From Oxyruncus cristatus (taxonomy: Eukaryota > Chordata > Aves > Passeriformes > Cotingidae), in contig VXAY01001316.1 of assembly GCA_013399855.1 (NCBI GenBank), forward strand, positions 224,680-288,679: DNA of 64,000 nt, written 5' to 3'. The notes beneath the pieces are model-generated. The model ran no database searches. It was not told where the DNA came from and worked only from the letters and a program-made list of their open reading frames with translations. Shown piece by piece: positions 44,161 through 56,535 of this stretch. Numbering within the stretch: the stretch's first letter is position 1; each line of letters starts with the position of its first letter. A program made the translations under genes and the position numbers.

Positions 44161-46339
44161 TCATTTAATTATCTTAATGGGAACGGGGGCGAAAAAAATA
44201 GAGAAGGCAAGGGCAAGCACTGCTTTCTCAGGCAAAGGCTTCTCCCGATGCCCAGCAGTGGGCTCAGGCTCCCCGTGCCTGCTGCCCGGGACGTCCCCCT
44301 GCACCACATGCCTTGGAAAAAGCCACGTACTTACAGTGCCCCCACTCTTCTCCTGGCAGCAGGAAGGCTGGTACGCGCGGCACTGCCCACGGGGCTGATG
44401 GAGCGATGATCCCTCCCTGTGCCCTTCTTGGAGATGCTTCCCAGCCACATCCAGCCATGCCAACAAGGGATCCCCCCTCCCCACCCCATCCCCCGGGATA
44501 CTCTCAGTAAGGCCAGACCAGCAAGGACAGGCTTACACGTCAAACAATGACTGAACATGTCCAGGGAAACAAAGAGAGAACAATTCAATGCAACAGCTCA
44601 CTACCACCAAGATCAATGCCACTGAATAATAGATTTTCAGGCCAAGCCTTGTGGGTCTCACAGACAGCCTGAACAAGCCAAGGAAGAATTTGGGCAGATG
44701 TTCAGTATGAATGAACCCAAGCACAGCTTCCCAAAGTGCCAGGTTTTGCTCTGGGATCTGAAGACAGCACACTCTGGGGAGTGGGTATTTGCCTGCTGGC
44801 TCTTTGACACTCAGGAATCTCATTTTCCAGGGTGTCAACAAGGCCAAGAGAGCCAGAAATGTACATTTGCTTTTTAGTGACAGCTGAACTACATGAAATC
44901 TGGCTCTGGGGCTCTTGGAAAACACAGTAAATACCGTTAAGACTTGCAATAAAACTACTCTGCTTGGCAACAGGAGGCTTTTCTTACCCACCACTCCTCC
45001 AGGCTCCGTCATCTCCTCTCACTCCTGCCCAGCAGCTTCATTTCTGCTACCAGGAGCCAGTGTTTGGAGTCCAGCATTGCTCTCATAGGTGAGCAGATCA
45101 GCTTTCTGCCCTGGGAGAAGGAGAACAAGGTTTAGCAGAGCCCCAAGAAGCTTGACCACGACAGGACAGGGCAGAGGAGCCGCTCTCTGCGAGGCCTTCC
45201 CAACCCTCTGGCACTGCTCCGTGAGAAGAGGCTTCATCCCAGTCCCACCAGGCATTAGCCTGGCTCTGTGCTGCTGCACAAAGAGTCTGTCAAGAGTAAT
45301 GGATTTTGCCTTCTCAGAGGGGGAAAATGAAGGGGTGGGAGAGCCCTTGTGGGTCAGCAATCCCAGGGCCTCCCCGCAGCAAGTGACACCTACTACAACT
45401 CCATATGGATGTTAAACTCATGCTTCCCCAGACTGTTGCACCAGCCACCCAGATCCTTCCTTGTTCCAGCTGGAGCAGCCATCAGAAGAGACTCTTGGCA
45501 AGGCAGGGGTTAATCCATCCCAGCAGCAACAGGACAGTTAGAACCCTTCCCCTCTCTGTTCTCCCAGTGCTGCCTCAGGCTCAGCAGCTCTCCCAGCTCC
45601 AGCTCTTCCAGAGTGGGTGATTTAAATTTTGACCGCGTTTAAATATTAAAAGAAATTAATAATAAATAGAACAAAAAAATATTATTTATCCCTAAATGGG
45701 GACATCACTCACAAAAACAGAAAAGACAAAGGGAGCCTGTTCCCAAGGCTGCAAAATGTCACAGCCTCACCTCCACCCTGCTGTCACAGAGTCCTCCTCA
45801 GAGCTTGTCAGCAACTAAACCAAGAAACACGGCGTGTGATGAGAGAAGGGTCTTCTCTCCAAAACCACAGCAGTGTGCAAAAACCCTCATTCCCAGGCCC
45901 AAGAACTCCTCCCACCCAAGGCTGCGCCCCAGATGTGGTCCCAGTGCGAGGAGGAGCCAGGCAAGGTGGGATCCCCAAGGTCTCCGCACCAAGGACAACC
46001 CACACCGGCTAGAGGAGCAGGACACGTGCTGCTGTGTCCTTACGATGGTACTGGATGCCTTTTGAGTCATCCTGAGACGTTCCTGAAGCAGGCATGTGAG
46101 TTACCAGGATCTCCTCTTCTTGGTCCTCTGGAAGCTCCAGTCACAGCATCTTCCACGCTTTCATTGCTGGAGAGGACAGCGAGGACATGTCCCTCCCAAA
46201 TATCAGACAGTCTCATACACACACACACAGTGAAATGCAGTTTTCAGCCCATTTTGAAGCACGACAGAGATGGGAATGTGCAGCCTCCCCCTGCCTGGAA
46301 GGATATCTCTCCAAAGCTCCTGCAAACGGCTCCACAAAC
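44161..46339. other. Unique sequence, no supported gene
   Basis: No recognised exon. The minus-strand frame 44533-45012 (159 codons) is hydrophobic in parts but matches no family I know. An AT-rich patch at 45615-45690 carries two TTTAAA cores around GACCGCG. A short CA repeat lies at 46218-46229. Confidence 0.4.
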
Positions 46340-46500
46340 TTTAGTGACAGCATAATTGTACATTATCTCCTGCAACTTCACTTTGACGCTTTAGGGGACA
46401 ATACAAAGAGCAAAGAGACTGTAATATTCATATTGACATTCCCCCAAAATGCCTCCTTTCCTGATAAAGCCACTGTCTGATGAATATGGAATGCTTGCCT
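46340..46500. promoter_or_regulatory. Candidate conserved element with SOX/TCF-type motifs
   Basis: Contains GACAATACAAAGAGCAAAGAG, split as ACAAT, ACAAAG (46403-46408) and GCAAAG, which are SOX/TCF-type cores, followed by GTAATATTCATATTGAC and GATGAATATGGAATG (POU- and TEAD-like). No coding frame. Inference from motif content. Confidence 0.33.
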
Positions 46501-49500
46501 GGAGGCTTTGCTACACGCCGTGTGTCAGTATTTAATCAGAGGAGGTGGAGCAGGAGCGACCCCTGCCCAGTGACAGCCCAGCACTTTTTAGGACGTGCAA
46601 GACGTTTTCCATTTTCATGGACAATTCTGTTTACAATCCCTCCTCTAAAAGGGCTTATAAAAGATTCACTCTGCCTCGGTATTTGAAACAAGAGTTAGGC
46701 AGAGAAGAGGATTTTGTCTCCTATTCCTTCCCCATGGGAATTTCTAATGAAAACCATTTTTTTTTGTCTAAACTTTTCCATAAGAAACAAAAAGGTTGTT
46801 TTGTTTTGTTTTTTTTTTTCTTCCTTGGTAAAAAAAGGAGTAAAAACTGAAATACATCAGCCACAGTCCAACATATCATGAATTGGAATGACTGCCAGGG
46901 TGTCCAAGGAGAGCTGCAAGGGAAGAGCTGGAGTGAGGAAGAACAGTATTTTATGGACTGAGGGACCAGCTACCAGAAGTGATGCAAAGTTTTTGTTGGA
47001 AATCCAGTTCCTATGAATTTCCTCAAGGATAAGAATTCCAAAAGCTGTCTGTGCCTTCGAGTGCACATCTCCTAGGAGTAAAGCAACTGGATTTTCTGAA
47101 GGCATCTGCTGAAAAGCAAAACTCCTGACGACAAATAACTGGAGTGGAAGGACAAGTAAATGCTTGAAAACTTGGAGAAAAAGGCATGTTCTCAATTCTC
47201 CCCGAGGGTGAAACCCGTGGAAGCCTGTGGGATTTTTGTCCAAGATTTCAGCAGCGTCAGGACTTCACCCATGTGGTTTCTCTTCACAGTTCATGTATCT
47301 GTCTCCACTTCCTTGATGGACACCCAGCACCACGGCTGCCAGATCCCACGCTGACAGCCACGAGGAGGATATTCCCCCAGCTCCCTCACTTACCTCCTTG
47401 GATGCAGATCCTGCCAATTGATTTCTTTCCTTCAGTGCTGCTGCAGAGAAGAGTCTGATTTTGACAGATTTATATTTAGACTCACTTTCTTTTATTTTTT
47501 GTTTTATTATTATTTAGTTAAGTACTTCTGCTTGCCTTCTGGGTAGAGTGCCAAGTTCACCCACTGAACCATGGAAAACAACAAAAAGTAAAGGATGTGC
47601 TAAAAACAATCCATAGTATCTGTAACACCTCAATTAAGGGAGCATAAGTATTGAAGCCTGAAGTGTCCTGAGAATCTGAAGCATCAGTTCTGACAGCAGA
47701 AGGTGCCACTACTAGAGCTGGGAAAAAAAATCTTTGCCTTTCAGTTCATAAAAAGACAAAAAAATAATTCCCTAAAAGTATTATTTTAAGTTCTGTTGAG
47801 TTCCGTATTTTTGGTTTGACATTCTACCTTTCAGTTTCCTACCGGCAAAACTCGATTTTCCTAATTCCATAAGCATTTTGATTTCTCACTATCGCTGGAG
47901 AGGCTTAAAAGGAAAGTTTGTTCCGTTCCGTGAGCTGGCCAGTTGACAGGGATTCAAGGATCTTGAGTATGAAAGGGGCAAGCAAATGTCTGGTCGTGGT
48001 CCAAATTTCAGAGAGTAGGGCAAGAAAATCTGTTCACAGATGACACCAGCGAACTAGAAAACACCTTCAAAGACGGTCAAACACTTACCCAGAGAGGCTG
48101 GGAATGAGAATTATGTGAAATAGTCACGGTTCAGGGAGCATTTTGCTGTCAGGTGCTCTTTCACTCCAGTTCCTCCCTCTGAGGAGCAGCAGAACAGACA
48201 GCATTGGTATTTGGAAAGCTTTTTGTTTCTCCACCTACGAGTCCCTCGGAAAAGCCCCCTCCAGAAGCTAAATCCTTCCATTTGATATCCTTCCAGGTCA
48301 CCGGCCAATCTGTCACATCCCTGGTGTGACCTGGCTTTTTAGGGAGCCAGGAAGCGACGGGGAAGCTCTGCTTTAACGTGCAAAGGGCAGCACAGCAAAG
48401 CACGACCCCGAAGGCAGTGCCACTGAAAGGCCCAGACGCTTCCTCGGCCACCCAAGGCCTTTGTCCCTGTGATTTCATGCTGGAGAGGGGGTTTTCTTCC
48501 CAGCCACGGGAAGCAGTTCAGGAGGATGCAGTGGGCGTCTTGCTTGCCGGCTTCAAAGACGGATCCTCCTGGGAAAGGGCAGCACATGTCACTGAGGCCA
48601 GGGAACAGCTCTCAGCCTCCCAGCAGCCAAGAGCTTGGCAAGATCACCCAGACCTGGCTGAGCCCTGCCAGGTTCCCTACAGTTCTCACCTCCTGCTCTG
48701 AGCCCTGACTTCAGCCCAGGCGAGCACCGTTGTCCTATAGCCCTGCTGGACCTGGCAGGACCTTTCCCCAGGTCACACTGTACCGTTGTTCCTCCCAAGG
48801 AAAAGGGAGGGATTTTGCCTCTTCTCACGCTGGGCTGGATATTGGGACTGTCCACCCAAGCGCAAAGCACAAGCTGGACCTGCCCAAGGCCCATATGTCA
48901 GAAGTGTGAAGGACATTCCAACAAACTCACCATGGAAATGGTCACAATCTGCCTCCTGGGCACTAATCACACGCTCATCCGGCACGAGCCCCAGGGCTCC
49001 CCGCAGACATCACCTGCCAGCCAAGGACACAGGCTCCATTCCTTCATCCAGTGCTTTCCATTTGGGTGAAGGGCTGAAACCAAACAAGCACCAGGAACCC
49101 ACACCAGCAGATGTTTCTGCCACTGTCCAGCCTTAATGCAGTGATGGGCACTGTGGGTTCCTTCGTAGGGAGCAGTAAGAGCAGCCGACCCCTGGGCATC
49201 TCCAAGGGACTCCATTTGGGCCCCCAGCACTGGGGGACAAATCTCTCACTCTGTTGGCACAGCCTCATGGTGAGGTAGAGAGCACTTCCAGAGTGGTGCT
49301 GAGACCCCTCAGCACCAGCCAGGTGTCCATTCCTCCAATCCAGCAGCAGGTTTTGCCCAGCAATGCTCCCACCGGCTGAGCACGTCAGGAAGCATCGCCT
49401 GGCCGTGAGCCACGTGGGTTAGTGCTGCATGATGGAGGATGAACTCACGAGCCCAAAGCTTCATTTTACTGCAATAAAGAAAATCAAGTAATGACAAGCC

Positions 49501-50127
49501 AAGGGGTGAGCGATGGGGTAATGGGCGAGCTGCCACAGAGCAAAGCCAAAGGAGACCCTCTCCCCCTGCTCTTTGCCTTCCTCCGCTCCCCACCCTCGTG
49601 ATGGCCCGTGGAAGTGCCAGACTGGGCCGAGGGAGCTGTTGGACAAAGCTGTCACCGAAGGACTAATTCATGGGCAATTCACAGTTCATGCTCAGCCTTT
49701 CATCCCCCTTGCTTCCTCCAGCTGCAGCAGTTAATGACAGCCCCCCCTGCCCAGCCCAGCTCTGTACCTGCCCAGCCAGACTGCACCACTCCTCTGAACT
49801 CCCCACATCATCAATACTGCATTAACAGCAGTTGTTATAACCACCACTAAGGAATATTGCCAAGTATAGTGCACTTGCTTTTATGGCAAGATAAAAACGG
49901 CCCTGTGTCTGCACAGACACTTCCCCCAGAGCTCCAGCACAGCTCTGCTCCAAGGGAAGCCTTGCAACGGGAGGGGTGAAACCCTGATGTTCACTGGCAG
50001 GATGAAGTGGTGCCCCCGAGGCAGGTTTGGTTGAGCTTGGACAAGCTGAATTTTGTGGCCTATTAACATCCCAGGCAAGCTCAGGTGACCACTTACCTTA
50101 AATCTCCTGTCCCTCTCAGAAGCAGGG
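46501..50127. other. Unique sequence, no supported gene
   Basis: No exon or repeat family recognised over 3.6 kb. The minus-strand frame 46857-47243 (128 codons) is the most protein-like in composition, but I cannot match it to a family. AT-rich patches lie at 47460-47520 and 47750-47900. Confidence 0.4.
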
Positions 50128-50280
50128 CCCTAAGCAGAGTTCAAGGAGCATTTGGATGATCCTCTGGGGCACAGGGTGTGGCTCTTGGGGATGGGCCTGT
50201 GCAGGGCTGAGGGTTGGACTGGATGGTCCCTGCGGGTCCCTCCCAACTCAGCACCTTCTGTGATCCTGTGGAGAGTATCC
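50128..50280 (+). mobile_element. CR1 LINE fragment, 3' end
   Basis: A ~150-bp plus-strand copy of the same 3'-end group as those at 3421, 37440 and 57014, here in sense orientation: 'caaggagcatttggatgatc', 'gggatgggcctgtgcagggc', 'tgagggttggactggatgg', 'cccaactcagcaccttctg', then 'tgatcctgtgg' as a decayed tail. Confidence 0.94.
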
Positions 50281-51119
50281 CAATATGTCCCAAAGCAGTA
50301 CATGCAGAAACACAGGAATGCTGGCAGACTTCAGGGTAAAAACACAGCTCCGCTTCCCCCCCAGATTGTTTTATCCAGGATGCTTCTTGAACCGGAACCA
50401 CAGAAATAATTTGCCAGTGAGAAACTCAGACCTTCGGGTGCAACCCAGGTATCCATCCTATTTCAATTTTCCCGAAGAAGCAGAGTGTACCAGGACAATC
50501 AGAAAAGCAATATGCAGTTTGCCTCGGCTGCCTCACCACAGACCTAATGGAAGAACCCCAAATGAGACATCCTCCCCCACACCAAAATGAGCTTGTAGTG
50601 AGCCCACTCCCACAGCACAGATTAATAAACAGGCAGATGGTTTGTGCCAAAAATCCCAGATCCAAATTCCCTTAGAGATGGGGGAGAATGGGCTGAGAAC
50701 ACACTTTGTAACTGCTGGGGCTGATACAAGTCTCTACAAAATGAACCAAAATTCAAAGGGTTTGAGGGAGGATTTGACCCTCTCTGTTCCCTGTCATTTG
50801 TATGCACTTCCAATTTCACTCCCACTGCGACATCCAGACGGACAAACAAGAAGCTGATAAGCTTGGGCTATCACTAGTTTACTGTGACAATCACAGTAGG
50901 CCTGGCCTACCAAGGAGAAGGACCACAGGGAAATCATCTACCATGGATCCTGTGATGGAGAACTCTCCTCTTGTCTTGAGCCTTCCCCTCTAAACGGGAT
51001 AATGGCATCGCCAGGTTTCCACAGACCTTGGGAGGATGGGGAAACACACTCAGTGTGGGAGCTGCTCAGGCACTGTGATCACAGGAGCCAGGCTGGACTT
51101 TCACCCGAGCAGCGCATTA
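50281..51119. other. Unique sequence, no feature seen
   Basis: No gene or repeat recognised. Confidence 0.4.
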
Positions 51120-51560
51120 AATATAAAAGAGAAGTCACCATGGATGTTAATATATAGCATCAGGATTTATCCCCCCCTCCTGTTCCCAGTATCACGTGAC
51201 AACATTAATTAAATGTGTTTCTGACCCTGCTGCGCTTCTTTAAATATTTGCCATTCTCCACAAGCACTGTTTGGTTAATGAAATGAAATTAATGAGCTCA
51301 TTAGATTGTGCCGTAATCTTTCAGATGCGAGCCTGGCGCTCGGAATCACCGCTCCCTTTCTCCGCTCTCGAGCTTTAACTCAACGCATTCAGCTCCAGAA
51401 GCAGGCGCTGAACAGAGGAGTAATCAATTAACAGGGCAGCCAGCCACGGGAAGGGGAAGGAGGGAAGCGCAAGGCCAGCGAGACGCAGCTCACTAACTTT
51501 CCCACGGGAGCCGATCCCGCGATTCCGGGCGGTCGCTGGCACATCGCTTTGTCTGGCGGA
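51120..51560. promoter_or_regulatory. Candidate developmental enhancer plus CpG-rich block
   Basis: The left half (51120-51310) carries TCACGTGA with an E-box at 51193-51198, ATTAATTAA at 51204-51212, GGTTAATGAAATG, and the 14-bp palindrome TAATGAGCTCATTA at 51290-51303, an inverted pair of homeodomain cores. The right half (51308-51560) has about 20 CpG in 250 bp, far above the surroundings. AT-rich homeodomain clusters beside a CpG block are typical of regulatory DNA at developmental loci. No coding frame with a known domain crosses it. Confidence 0.45.
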
Positions 51561-53999
51561 TGCTTCACCAAGGTGAACATCAGCTACAGCAGCCTGACGT
51601 GGCGGGGGCTGAATCCATGGCTACACCCACCCCGATCTGCGTGTGAAAGCCAACAGACCCCGGCACAGAAGAGCTGGGCTTCAAAACTTCCAGACGTGCC
51701 TCTTACCCAGGGCAGCCCCTGGCAGTGGCAGAAAGGGAAGGGGCCTCCCTCAAAACCAGCAGAGGCCATGGGGTTGTCCCCCACCACTCTGATCTCTAAA
51801 CCTCCTCCTCGAGCATCCTAGCGAGGAAAGCACTCATGGCCTACATCCCTGCATCCAGGCAACTCCCCACACTCACTTTGATAATTACTTGCCCTAATTC
51901 CCCCCATCCTGACACAAAACCCCTCTGGCATCCAGCCTTTCCCACATTTTCCCCCAGCCCAGAGCAGTATTTGCATCTTGGTGTCCACCAGTGAAATTAA
52001 ACCCTGGGAGCAGAAAACGAGGCTCTTTGCCTTCAGGCTGCACCACCTCACCAGGCAAGCACAACTCCCACCTTTTTATTTCGAGCAGGAAGGATTCTCC
52101 CCAGAGCAGTGCTCCGTTTTCCTATTGTCTTGTGAAGCTTCATCGAAGAATTAACTCAGATCAAAGAGTCTCCACAGCAGCACAAAATCCCCCGATGGGG
52201 AGGAAAAGAAGGAGGGGGATGGACAATAAGGCAAAAAACGCTTGAGTAAATCTCTTTCCAAGAAAGCAAATAGGTGTAGTTCTGCATGCACATGAGCCCC
52301 TGGGTTAGCTATGGTGACTCCTAATAGCACCAGAGGAATTCAGGGTAGGAAATGTATGCAAATCAAATTCTCTCCATGGCTGTACTCACCGACATATGGG
52401 ATCTCCAAGCTGTATCAAGCTCCCAGTCGCCAAGCTTTGGTAATTTACCTTTCAGCCCAGAAGTCAAACGGTGGTGAACTGGGCCTGCTGGGATAAAACA
52501 AGGGGGTGATGAGCACAAACCAGGGGGAGCAAGAGGAAAGCGTTCATACAGTGAGATACTGAAAAATCTTCAGGTCAAAAAAAAGGAAGTGATAGCCCAA
52601 GTCCCCACAAAAACCTTGGGGAATGCAATGCCACAGTCACTACTGCAGAGCACGTAAGAAAAACATCCTTCCACTCATGGGGAGCAGGACTAAAGCTGCA
52701 AACCCCAAACTAGCTGTATTCCCACACTCATCCATTGCACCGCCATGCCCCACAGCGAAAAGATGCTCTCAGAGGACTCTTGAACTGTGCTCTCTCTGTA
52801 TCTGAAAGAATTATCACGTGTTAGCTTGAAGAAAAGCCAGAATCATCTCTAACTGCTTGCCAAGTGGGTATCACACCAAAATGCCAGGCTCTGAGCACAG
52901 ATATCTCCAGGTCAGCCAGGTCTTTCACCACCCTTCATGTCCGTGGCTCAGACTCCTTCAGTGAGGTTTGACTTTCCTCTTGTTTAAACGATCCAAACGT
53001 CAGTGCCTTCAGTGAGCGATGATTAAAGCAGAGGAGAAAAGCACAGCTATCATTTATCCAGGACCTTGGAGGGGCTGCAAAAAAATACTGGCTGGCTGAT
53101 GGCAGGGCCAGAAAATGAAGGAATGGATATCAAGGGCAGCAGAAAAGGCTAAATAAAGAGGCCAGGCTGACCTCTCCCTCCCACTCTGCCTGCAGGGAGG
53201 AGCTGCAGACACCGGGGCAAGGAGGACTGGAGAGGGAGAGATCACTTCAGGCAGCAGGTACCTCAGATGCACAGAGGATGAGCAGGTAACTGAGGATGGC
53301 AGGGATGGAGTTACCACAACTCTTGGACAACTCTTGCCAGATCTCTGATGGGTTTTCCACCAGCAAACTCAGCAGCAATGATGTGGGAGATTCAACAAGG
53401 GCACATGGGCAGCCATTTGTTTCCCTGAGGACACCCTCAGAAATGGTATTGGCTGAGAAGTTACTCCAAAAGGGAAGGCAAGTTTCTCTTTCCACCTCTG
53501 GACCCCACAAACTAGTCATCACATTCATATACATATCCCTGAGTTGTACAGCTGGATCCTGCCTTCCATCTCCCTCCAGAGCCAGCCACCCACAAAAATT
53601 AGGTGTCCACAGGCTGTCAGAACAAACGTTGTTCTTTGCCAGCTGTGCAGCACACACCGACAGCGTGGCCTGGGCAAGCATGGCCAGCAAGCTGGGTTAT
53701 GCACCTCTAAGGGTTTAATGCCCGGAATCCATTTTCAACCAGCCAGTACCAGCCCTTCCACTGATCCCTTGTGGGGGCTTGGGGTCCCTGCAACAGCCAC
53801 ACAGAGCTCCTGTGACCTGTATCTACACCCTGGCTTAGCTGGTGTAAGCACTGCTGCTTCCACACGGCTGGTTTATCCAGAGTGTGTGAACAAATCTTCC
53901 ATCTTGTTTAGAAATCAACTCAAAATTCAGATTTTGGCTCAAACCAGCACAGCCTGGTTATGCTTCAGTCAGCCCAGCCCCTGCAGCAAGGGAAAATGA
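51561..53999. other. Unique sequence, no supported gene
   Basis: No exon recognised. Overlapping frames at 53247-53690 (minus, 147 codons), 53296-53718 and 53544-53999 (plus) compete for the same DNA and show no domain. Confidence 0.4.
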
Positions 54000-54165
54000 A
54001 TGCCCACGTCCCCATATGCCCCATACACCTCACGGGCTGCGTAGGCCTCCAGGGCCCCATAAGCCCTCTAGGTCCTCTAGACCTCATGGCCCCATAGGCC
54101 TCACAGCCCCACAGGCCCCACAAGCACCATAGGCCTCTTGGGCCCCCCAGGGTCCCTGGGAGTGT
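54000..54165 (+). repeat. Degenerate ~17-bp tandem array
   Basis: About eight diverged units of the form CCCCATAGGCCTCANGG follow each other: for example CCCCATAAGCCCTCTAGG, CCCCATAGGCCTCACAG, CCCCACAGGCCCCACAAG and CACCATAGGCCTCTTGGG. Units vary between 17 and 18 bp. It directly precedes a CpG-rich block. Confidence 0.85.
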
Positions 54166-54175
54166 CTCTTGGCAG

Positions 54176-54510
54176 ATGACTTTGCCCTCGCCCTCAGCTC
54201 TTCCGAGGGGCCCTGCCCACGGACAGGGCCTGCAGGACGCAGGGGTGCGAGGCAGCCCGAGCGGGAGGTGCCTTTGTGCGGCTGGAAGCGGAGCCGAACA
54301 CCACGGGGCGGGTTTGGGAACACGTCCTTACAAATGCAACTGCATTTCCAAAGTGTATTTATATCTTATCTGGGCTGTTTACCCGTATGTTCAATAAATC
54401 ATTATTCATTATCTGATAAGGTGCTCGCAGCGAATTTCTGAGCCGGGCTTACAGTTAGCACAGAGCGGGACACGCTGGGAATACAAATGGAGAAATAAAT
54501 AGAGCAGCAG
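54176..54510. promoter_or_regulatory. CpG-rich block joined to a conserved-looking element
   Basis: 54190-54330 has about 13 CpG in 140 bp. The AT-rich continuation holds an inverted repeat AAATGCA-AC-TGCATTT at 54332-54347 (two POU-like half sites facing each other), TTATC at 54366-54370, and TTATCTGATAA at 54409-54419, an inverted pair of GATA cores. No coding frame with a domain. Promoter or enhancer are both possible. Confidence 0.42.
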
Positions 54511-55389
54511 TCTCCAGCGAGGCTGCCGTGCTACCAGGGCATGTGGTGACATTGCCAGCCATGGCACCAGAGCCTGGGTCACCCGGCCTGCTGGGCTGGA
54601 CACAACAGGCCTGTGTTGTGCAGAACAGCTCCTTTTCGGTTAATTACACGTCTGAGATCCCCTCTGATGACAGAAGTGACATTACAAAGCCAGCCATGGT
54701 TCCTCTCTTCTGCACCACATTCATCTCTGCCCTGCCCACACCCCCACGACAGCCAAGCAGAGACAGACTCTGCTCTTGAGCACCCACAGGAACCCCGCAA
54801 AAACCTCAGCCTGGGAGCAATGAGGAAAACCAGGGAGTTTAGGTCTGAGACAGCTTGAACAGACAGGAAAACTCGTTTGTGCTGTCTGTGGCCCAGCATA
54901 AAACTAGAGGAGCAAGATTAAACCAAACCCAGAGCCCTCTCTGAACCTGTCCTCACCTTTAGCCTGTTCCAGCATGAAATGGAGAGGTGGGAGGCACCTA
55001 GAGATGTTGCTCCACAGCACATGGACCCAACTCCTCCTCTCTCCCCTGTGATGCTCCAACACCAGGAACCCCAGGTGGCCCCATTTAGGCCAGGCAAAGT
55101 TTTACCCTGGCTTTCAATACACCCATGGCCTCTCTCATGTCTCACAGCCAAGGATTAGCTGCATTGGATGGATATTTCCATGGGGAATAAGGTGGAGGGA
55201 AAGGGTAGGGAGTCAGGTTCAAGTCATGTGAAAACCAGCTACAGCACATCTTAAACCAGGCTACAGGGAAGTGTGACATCCAATTTCTTGGGAAGGGGAG
55301 GCAGAACAGTAATTAAATTTTCTGATCTTGTTAGCCAATTTCTCCAATCACTGCCCCTGAACTGGAGAAGGGGAAGGGAGAGGGGAGAC
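54511..55389. other. Unique sequence, no feature seen
   Basis: No gene or repeat recognised. Confidence 0.4.
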
Positions 55390-55510
55390 GTTTGCGTCAG
55401 CGACGGTTGTGAGGGAAATTAGGTTTTCACGGATTATTGGGTTAGTTCCACTTCTCCCACTTTTTAATTTATTTGTCTGTATGTGCTGCCGAGCTGAAAG
55501 GCCGAGAATT
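55390..55510. promoter_or_regulatory. Candidate conserved element before a gap
   Basis: Contains TTTGCGTCAGCGACGG (a TGCGTCAGC core resembles MAF/AP-1-type sites), AAATTAGG and CGGATTATTGGG (GGATTA, an OTX/PITX-type core). Short block ending at the C-run beside the assembly gap. Inference only. Confidence 0.25.
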
Positions 55511-55597
55511 CCCCCCCCCCCCCNNNNNNNNNNNNNNNNNNNNNNNNNNNNNNNNNNNNNNNNNNNNNNNNNNNNNNNNNNNNNNNCCTTTTTTTTT
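55511..55597 (+). other. Assembly gap (63 N) between C13 and CCT9
   Basis: Thirteen C (55511-55523), 63 N (55524-55586), then CC and nine T (to 55597). The missing part is probably a longer C/T tract that blocked sequencing; compare the intact C9T12 at 7960-7980. Confidence 0.95.
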
Positions 55598-56277
55598 AAA
55601 TCTGTAGTTTTGGAAGATGAAAAGTTTGGAAGGGGGGGAAGACTGCAACAATATAACCATGTCAGCCAAAATCTGCTTCCCTCCCAAACTTTCGTTAATC
55701 CCTCTTCAAAACAAGAACCTAATAAGATCTCTCATTAGAACTCCAAATAGCCTTTGGATACTTTTACAGAAGGAAAAAAATTATCAATTCACTTTTTTCT
55801 ATATTAAAAAAGAGCAGAACTTACTTGCTTACTGCTACTTACAGGTTGAACTGTGGGTTCTTCTTTTTTTTTAATTTTCCCTTAATGCTACAAAAGAAAT
55901 TTAAGAATTGCTGCCTGTGCAACCCTTTGCCTCTATTATTTCTCAAAAGACAGTAACACTGCCCCTCTTTCCAATTTCTTTAGAAATAGAAAGAGAAGAC
56001 TAAAATGTGCCTGTGGGCAGTGTTCAAGTAAATTATCTGTATGATTATTTCCAACCTCCTGGTGAGTGGTTTCCTAGGAACAATGCCAAGGGGCTCTTTC
56101 GTTTAAGGTTTCTGAATTTGGGATAAAGGCGAAACAATGTAGTTCACACGGTGCCTGGACTTGCAGTTGCATGAAAGCTTTAGAAGGTACGTATGGCTAC
56201 ACAGATCATCATTAGCTGGGGGATGCTTGCAAAGGTCTCTGGGAAGCCAACAAAGACTGCAAATAATAGCTTATGGA
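55598..56277. other. Unique sequence, no feature seen
   Basis: AT-rich, no gene or repeat recognised. Confidence 0.4.
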
Positions 56278-56535
56278 AAACAGGAAAAGATCTCCAAGGT
56301 CATCAAGTCCAACCTTCAACCAAATACCATCGTGCCCACTAAGCCATACTTCCAGGTGCCACATCTGTTTGTTTTTTGAACATCCTGCAGGGATGGAGAC
56401 TCCAGCACTTCCCTGGGCAGCCCCTTCCAATGCCTGACCACCCTTTCAGTGAAGAACTTTCCCCTCGTACCCAACCTGGACCTCCCGTGGCACAGCTTGA
56501 GGCCACTTCCCCTTGTCCAATCGTTGGCACCCTGC
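56278..56535 (-). mobile_element. CR1 LINE fragment, 3' UTR
   Basis: A ~255-bp minus-strand copy: 'gatctccaaggtcatcaag', 'agggatggagactccagcac', 'ttccctgggcagccccttcc', 'ctttcagtgaagaac', and 'cacagcttgaggccacttcc'. This is the 3'-end group of the copy at 18090. The terminal ATTCTATGAT tail is lost and the copy is moderately diverged. Confidence 0.92.

Noticed and set aside
45019..45095. Possible plus-strand exon bounded by a pyrimidine tract and CTCATAG/GTGAGC
   Set aside because: Splice-like sequences of this quality are common in long non-coding DNA, and no coding frame or transcript evidence supports it.
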